This document shows positions 58,226 to 64,000 of a DNA stretch of 64,000 nucleotides, in pieces. The position numbers and the translations under genes were made by a program. The notes below the pieces were generated by a model. The model made no database searches. It was not told the origin of the DNA and was given only the letters and a program-made list of their open reading frames with translations. Source of the DNA: Chelonoidis abingdonii (lineage: Eukaryota > Chordata > Testudines > Testudinidae); contig NC_133771.1 of the NCBI RefSeq assembly GCF_003597395.2, positions 62,503,685-62,567,684 on the forward strand. Direction: 5' to 3'. The stretch's first letter is position 1. Every line of letters begins with the position of its first letter.

Positions 58226-60583
58226 GACAATCAATTTGAGCACGAGTATCAGCTGGCTACATCTCTCGCTTTAACGATATTTGTTTGGTTTTCCATCACA
58301 TTTTCAGTAAAAAAAAATTAGTATTACCCTCCCCTTCTGTGCTGGTACTTAAAGACTGCCAAACAGGAAACTAATTAAGTCCCGCCCTCCGTGTTTTCTG
58401 CAATGAATTCCATGCAGCGTGAACCCTCATTGAAGTCCATTGATCCGGAAGCTCAAGTGTTAGCGCACATGTAGCCTCCAGTGCAGGATCACAGCGTTAA
58501 CTGAATACAGGGGAGACGTGTAACCGACTATGCCACAAGAGATATTGAAAAATTGGAATTACTAGTTTTCTCTGATCTTTCAGTATTTGGTGATTGTCAC
58601 TATTAACTTGTAACAATACAGATACCTCGTTTTGTTGCAGAGAGTTTTATTTAAGTGGATATCTTCCCTTTTTCAGGAAGATAAATTATATGTGCTCCAT
58701 CCTCTACCTTAGACGTGGGCTAAGTTCCGTTGATTTTAGGCCATGATGATATTTGCCCACTCACAAATTGAAACACTTTTTTCATGCATCATCCCTGGAC
58801 GTCTTTCCTCGAACACACCAATTAATACTGCTTCTGGTGAAACTGCATTCGGGTAAAACTTTGGGGTACCTCCTCCAGAATAATAAGCGTACAGAGTATG
58901 CCCAATAAATGTGGAATTCCGCGGACTAATTATTTCCCTCCTGCAATTATTATGTGCTGTCTTAGGTTCTTCTGGGGTAGAGTTAGGAGTGTGTATTGAC
59001 TAGTAAAAGGACTAATGGAATTGATGTGTATCTGAAGAGATCTTTGACAGTCCATTCAGGGATATTATTGTGACCCATAGCCCTCTGGAAATCCTTCATT
59101 ATTGAAAACTCTAGTGGGGCTAGATATGACCAAGCAACTCCTTATGCAAGTATACTACTGTTTGTATAATCAGTAGAGATAAGTATCTTCATTGACATAA
59201 AATGTATCCGAAAATTCATAGAATCATGGACACATTCTCACAGGTTGGTAAAAATATTGGTACCAAATTCTTTTCCTTAACCTATTGGTCAGCGTTACTT
59301 GTGTTCCAGAGGTACCAAAACTTTAATGGGGAGGCAGGTTCTTAAGAGCCTCTTCAATTTTGATTGTTACACACTTTTATTGCAATTATTACATACTTCC
59401 AGGCTCTGACTACAATGCAACCACTAATACAAAAGAGAATACTGGCAAGATTTTGCAACTGTTCCATGTAGCAAAACGTGGATGATTTTCAGAGGGTCTC
59501 TGCATGGACTCAGGGGGGTCCACCCTCATTCAACAGCCACAGATCTGGCCTAAGGATGAAAAGATTCAAAGAGTCAACTAGCATGGGTATATGTTTTTGC
59601 CTTTTGTCTGAGCCCCTTCATCTCAGTATGCTCAGAAATAAGCAGAGTATTAGTATTAGCTATAAATATTTATGTATTCTGGAACATAAATGCTATCAGG
59701 CTGGGAGAAACGGAATGTAAGCATCATTTGTAAATTTTTAATATGCATTCGTTGCTAGGTACCCTTTATGAAAAAGTTATTACATTTGTCTAGAAAACAC
59801 AAAAACATTTATATTTTATCACTTATCTCAAAAATCCCTCTGCTTCTAGGCTTTAATTTAGATTATTGGTTGTACCTTTTTAAAATTTTATTCCAGTTGA
59901 GGCAAATGCAATGCTGCTATGAATGCAGACTTGATAGCTAATTTATACATTTTCCATTCGAAGGTCAAATTGCTCATATGCAATTTAAGATTTAAAATCC
60001 AAATTTTTGGGAATTTTCTATCCACTGTACAAGGGACTTCGGAGAATAAAGGAGCATTGCGTAGAAAAAGCAATTTGCTTTGTGTTGTAGTCTCCTTGCA
60101 AACTGTTCAATAAATATATATTTTGAATAAGAATTTCTCCTCCTGGACAGAACCTAGCACCACGTTCTTTTCACCTTCTCATCTTGCATAAAGTGATAAT
60201 CTTCTCTTTATGACATCCACAGTCTGCTCCATGGCAATGATTCTGTTTCACAATGTATCATTGTTGAATTAATTTAGGAGCACTTGCCTAGTATTAATTA
60301 GGAAGAAGAGGATGGCTGTAAGAAAACCTGGTTTAAAAACAAACAATTTAAGACCAAAACTATTAGAAAAATGATAAGTAATTGCATAAAAGAAAGAAGA
60401 AAAGAAGTAATAAAATAGTACTTAATATGTATTACTTAAAGGTTTAATTCACTTTCATCAGCATAAAAGTTTGACTTAATTAGGCATTAGCAAGTGAAGT
60501 ACATGGAGAGAGAGTATGGAAAATCCATCCTGGGTCAATATAGACTGCTGCAAACTTTTTAAGTTAATTATTTTTTTAAAGAT

Positions 60584-60764
60584 AATTGGAGATCACCTAT
60601 CTTTCTAGACTGGAGGACCCGTGAAAGGTTCATTGAGTCTGGGCTCTGCTTCACTAGCAGGGACCAAGTACTGATTTTTTGCCCGATCCCTTAAGTGGCC
60701 CCTTAAGACTGAACTACAAGCCTGGCTTAGTCAGGCCAATCGTGCAACCACGCAAGCTATCCCT
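60584..60764 (-). mobile_element. SINE, indel-rich copy of 49676-49860
   Basis: Same tail and head as the clean copy ('gaggacccgtgaaaggttca', 'cgcaagctatccct'), with several one-base indels. Confidence 0.8.
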
Positions 60765-62759
60765 TCACCCGTGTGCTAAGATTCTATTGTAAAGATTTAT
60801 GGGGGCCATGATCTCTGTGTTGGTACTGCACCCAAAAATGCTTAGGGTGTTTTGTATTGGAAGGGGAGGGGAAATTGGCAAGGGAGTTGGACAGGCATCA
60901 AATTATCTAGCATGAGGGCAATCACTTGCAGGTTTGTGGAAATACCCTGTTAGACAGAACGCTTGCCAGCTTCTGCTGTTCTTCTTTTCAAGATCACCCT
61001 TTAGCTATGTGCTGCAGCCATCATTTCCACAATCTCTGGCAGTATGTGGCTGAACATTTGTACCCTTGTGCTTCATTTGTGGCCTAACAGTTTGGCACTG
61101 CTGCTCTCTGCATGGCCTGGGAACCCATCTGCAAACTGCCTGCCTGTTTTAGCTGTTTTTACTGGTGACTTCCCCCAGGTTACGGTTGAAACGGTTCAAA
61201 GGACCTCATATGGCTCTCTGACAAGGTGGAGTTTCACCCATAAAAGGTAATTTCTTTTGATATTAAAAGAAGGTGACATTATGTATGTGGGTAATGTTGA
61301 TTTTGTTACACCAGGCATCATATCCTATGATTAAGCTGGTTGGAAATTTCTTTGTGAAAAAGAGAATAATTTTTGTGGCATTTTGACAAATTTGCTCCCT
61401 CTCCTCATTTTCTGACCAGCTCTACTTGCAGTAGGACAATCTTTATCTCTTCATTATTTTTTTGAGGGGGAATGTGAAAACTTGCCATAGATGATGGCAA
61501 ATAAAGATTGAAGATAGGAATAGATTTATAGCACAAGGAATAATGCCATGATATTGTATTCTGCTATTGCCTTTAATGTGAGGTCAGAGGGCAAGGATAA
61601 GTGTCCCTTGAGTTTGAAATTCTGAATCAGCCACTGTTGTTTTTAAACTTTAAACCCATTAATTGTAGTGATGTCCTTCTTATACTCAGCTGTGACCTCC
61701 CCGTAGCGTCTAGTACTGGCTCTTTGTTCCCTTATAACATTTGGAAAAATCTACATAACTCTGTGACTGAACACCTAGTGTTAAGGATTCCCTTATATTC
61801 AAATCTGACTTAGTTTCACCTTGCTGGTCTGGCTAAGGCTTGGCTATGGCAGACTGTTGAAACAGAGTGACAAGATCTATATCAGACTTCCCCACTCCCC
61901 TCTCCTAGGCACTAAATCCTCTGGTTTCCGAGACTGCAGTGGGGTGGGGGCAACATAGTTATACAAGGCTTTACCATACTTTTCTGTTTCCTTCTCAAGA
62001 AGACCTAACTCATCTGGTTGGAGCACCAGAGGCACTGAAAGCCCTCTTGTGTTATTTGTGACTCTGCACTTCGCCAGGCCATCATGGAAAAGTGGAAGGC
62101 GACCTGGGTGTCACCCTCTGTGTAGTAAAGGCAGGGTGCAAAGCAACAGAACACCTGAAGACTCTGGGCTTGTCTCCATTACGTGGCTAACTGGCAGTTC
62201 TTAAACCAGTGAACCCTGGATGAAAGGATATGTGAAAGGGATATTAATCTCTTCCTTTCTGTAGGATGAAAACTCAGGCATAACCCTACCTGCTTTGTTC
62301 ATTGGTTGACAAGATACAATTCTTTTTGATTGTCGATATCACTATCTTTGACGATATATGAAAAATGTCCTCTTGATAGACAGGTCAGCAGAGGAAATAC
62401 TCACTATGACAGCTGCAGACCTCTGCAGACTACTAATATCTTCCTGATAAGAGCCTGGAGTAAATGAATAACACAGAAATCTCAGCTATGGATCATTTCC
62501 ACACAGGAACATATATATCTTCATTAGTTGCAAGGAGTTTTTGGCTGTAACGTTTGTCTACAAGTGAGTTGGGGGAGGATCTTTTGAAAAAATTTGAAGA
62601 GACCCTCAGATTTAAAAAAGTGCAGTGACATAAGTGCCGCAGTTTTTTTTTTTATTATTATAAGTTAGACATTGCTAATATATTACATTTCTAATGTTAT
62701 TATTTAGACATTTTTTATATTTTATTACATTATTTTTACTCCATCTCTTAAATAGGGTC

Positions 62760-63970
62760 TGTGATGGGATTGGATTCACAGAAACCCCCTTGGGGTGCCA
62801 ACTGATGTTGCCAAGGCACTGCCCTCTTTTCCTGCAGCTTGGGGGGATTTTACCCAGGGGGGAGCCTGCTCGTGTGTGCCAGACACGCTTGTCGGGCCAC
62901 ACCACAGACCCCAGATCCTTAACCACTCCCACAAACTGCAGCTAATTGCAGAAGTGTTGTCCTGTCTTGTAATATTTCAGATGGCCAACTCCCAATGAGG
63001 TCCAAACCCAAATAAATCCATTTTCCTGTATAAAGCTTATACAAGGGTAAAACTCATAATTTTTTTGCCCTGTTATAACACCGATAGTGAGATATTCCAT
63101 ACCTTGGTTTGGCCCCCCCCCCCATTTTAATACATTACTCATGCGGTTAAAAAGTGATTTTATTAATACAGAAGTAGGCATTTAAATGGTTTCCAAGGTT
63201 AGGAAACAGACAGAAACAAATTGAATTACCAAGCATAAAATTAAAACCACACAAGCCTATGTCTAATACAATAAAAACTGAAACAGATAAAACCTTAACT
63301 CCTCGGAGTGTCCAGTAAGCTTCCTTTTTTACAGCCTAGCCTCCTTCTAGTCTGGGGTTCCACCAATCACTCACACCCCCTGTATTACTGTCCTTTGTTT
63401 TCCAGTTTATTTTCAGGTATCCCTGGGATGCGAGAGGCTATCTCTTGAGCCAGCTGAAGACAAAATGGAGGGTATCCACAGGCTTTAAATAGACTTTCTC
63501 TTTGTGGGTGGAGACCCCCCTCCTCTCTTCTATGAAAAGTCCAGCTCAAATGGAGTTTTGGGTCACATGGGCAGTCACATGTCCATGCATTGACTCAGTT
63601 TTTAAGGGCAGCAGCATTGCCACCCTCTCCTTCCTTGAATGTCTCAGGAAGACTTCTTATATGGACTGGAGCCTTCATTTAAGTTGTGATCCTTCGTGGG
63701 ACTTAATTATGCCACATTCCTTTTCTCAAGAAGCTGTACAACTGGCTTTACTAAGGCCTACTTAAAAATCAAGCAAATACACAGCCAATATGCATAAACT
63801 TCGAATACAAAAAATGACTTACATGCATACAAATAGGATGATAGATTCAGTAGATCGATAACCTTTACAGAGGATATGTTACATGGCCTTTGTTAGCATA
63901 AAATATTTCAGTTATGGCATACATCATTCATAGTCATATTTTCTAAAGCCTTATGGTTCCACATGTCACA
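62760..63970 (-). mobile_element. solo LTR, indel-rich copy of 51824-53001
   Basis: It starts 'tgtgatgggattggattcac' and ends 'catgtcaca', and is about 33 bases longer than the clean copy through scattered small insertions. An ORF on + at 62694-62998 is frame-shuffled LTR sequence, not a gene. Confidence 0.85.
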
Positions 63971-64000
63971 CTGACCCCACACTAATATCTTTAACCAATG

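Larger units (their letters stand above)
55454..64000 (+). repeat. duplicated segment, indel-rich copy (copy B)
   Basis: Same order as 44613-53025, with one-base insertions or deletions every few tens of bases and few substitutions. For example 'gagaataaaaggagcattgg' (49141) is matched by 'gagaataaaggagcattgcg' (60039). Offset grows from about 10841 at the start to 10969 at the LTR end, so copy B has net extra bases. It continues past the window edge. The left border is abrupt and falls inside two repeats. Confidence 0.95.

Overview
The window is animal nuclear DNA, most likely from a turtle. The diagnostic repeats are CR1 LINEs with the motifs 'ggttggaagggaccttagg' and 'actgggtcagaccaaaggcc'. 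A tRNA-derived SINE of the cryptodiran type also shares a CR1-like tail. Several hAT, PIF/Harbinger, Penelope-like and LTR families match those I know from turtle genomes. I recognise no complete host protein-coding gene, and no rRNA, tRNA gene, CRISPR array or operon. Most open reading frames here are chance openings or pieces of transposons. The one candidate host exon is a 186-base symmetric exon at 21311-21496, on the + strand, whose product I cannot name.

Layout. 1-15.7 kb: mostly AT-rich unique sequence with a few scattered repeats, including a zinc-finger tail from a LINE-type ORF at 2.0 kb, a Penelope-like tail beside a hAT copy at 8.5-9.1 kb, and a SINE at 9.5 kb. 15.8-20.5 kb: a nested stack in which one CR1 is split by a second, longer CR1, and both carry DNA transposons. 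20.5-24.1 kb: a Penelope-like 3' end with a hammerhead ribozyme core, the candidate exon, and a solo LTR with an internal 84-base triplication. 24.4-33.9 kb: a PIF/Harbinger region interrupted by about 8 kb of error-rich sequence and a 25-base N gap. 33.9-44.5 kb: unique DNA with hAT elements, fold-back MITEs and another solo LTR. 44.6-53.0 kb: a repeat-bearing segment ending in a solo LTR. 53.5-55.45 kb: a second Harbinger element folded into a long imperfect palindrome. 55.45-64.0 kb: a second copy of 44.6-53.0 kb riddled with one-base insertions and deletions.

The biology is a gene-poor transposon graveyard whose insertion order can be read from nesting and target-site duplications. The strongest structural signals concern assembly. 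The 8.5 kb near-duplicate has an error pattern like unpolished long reads and joins mid-element to mid-element. The 25-N gap separates two Harbinger halves of conflicting orientation. Duplication or rearrangement calls from this window should wait for read-level checks.
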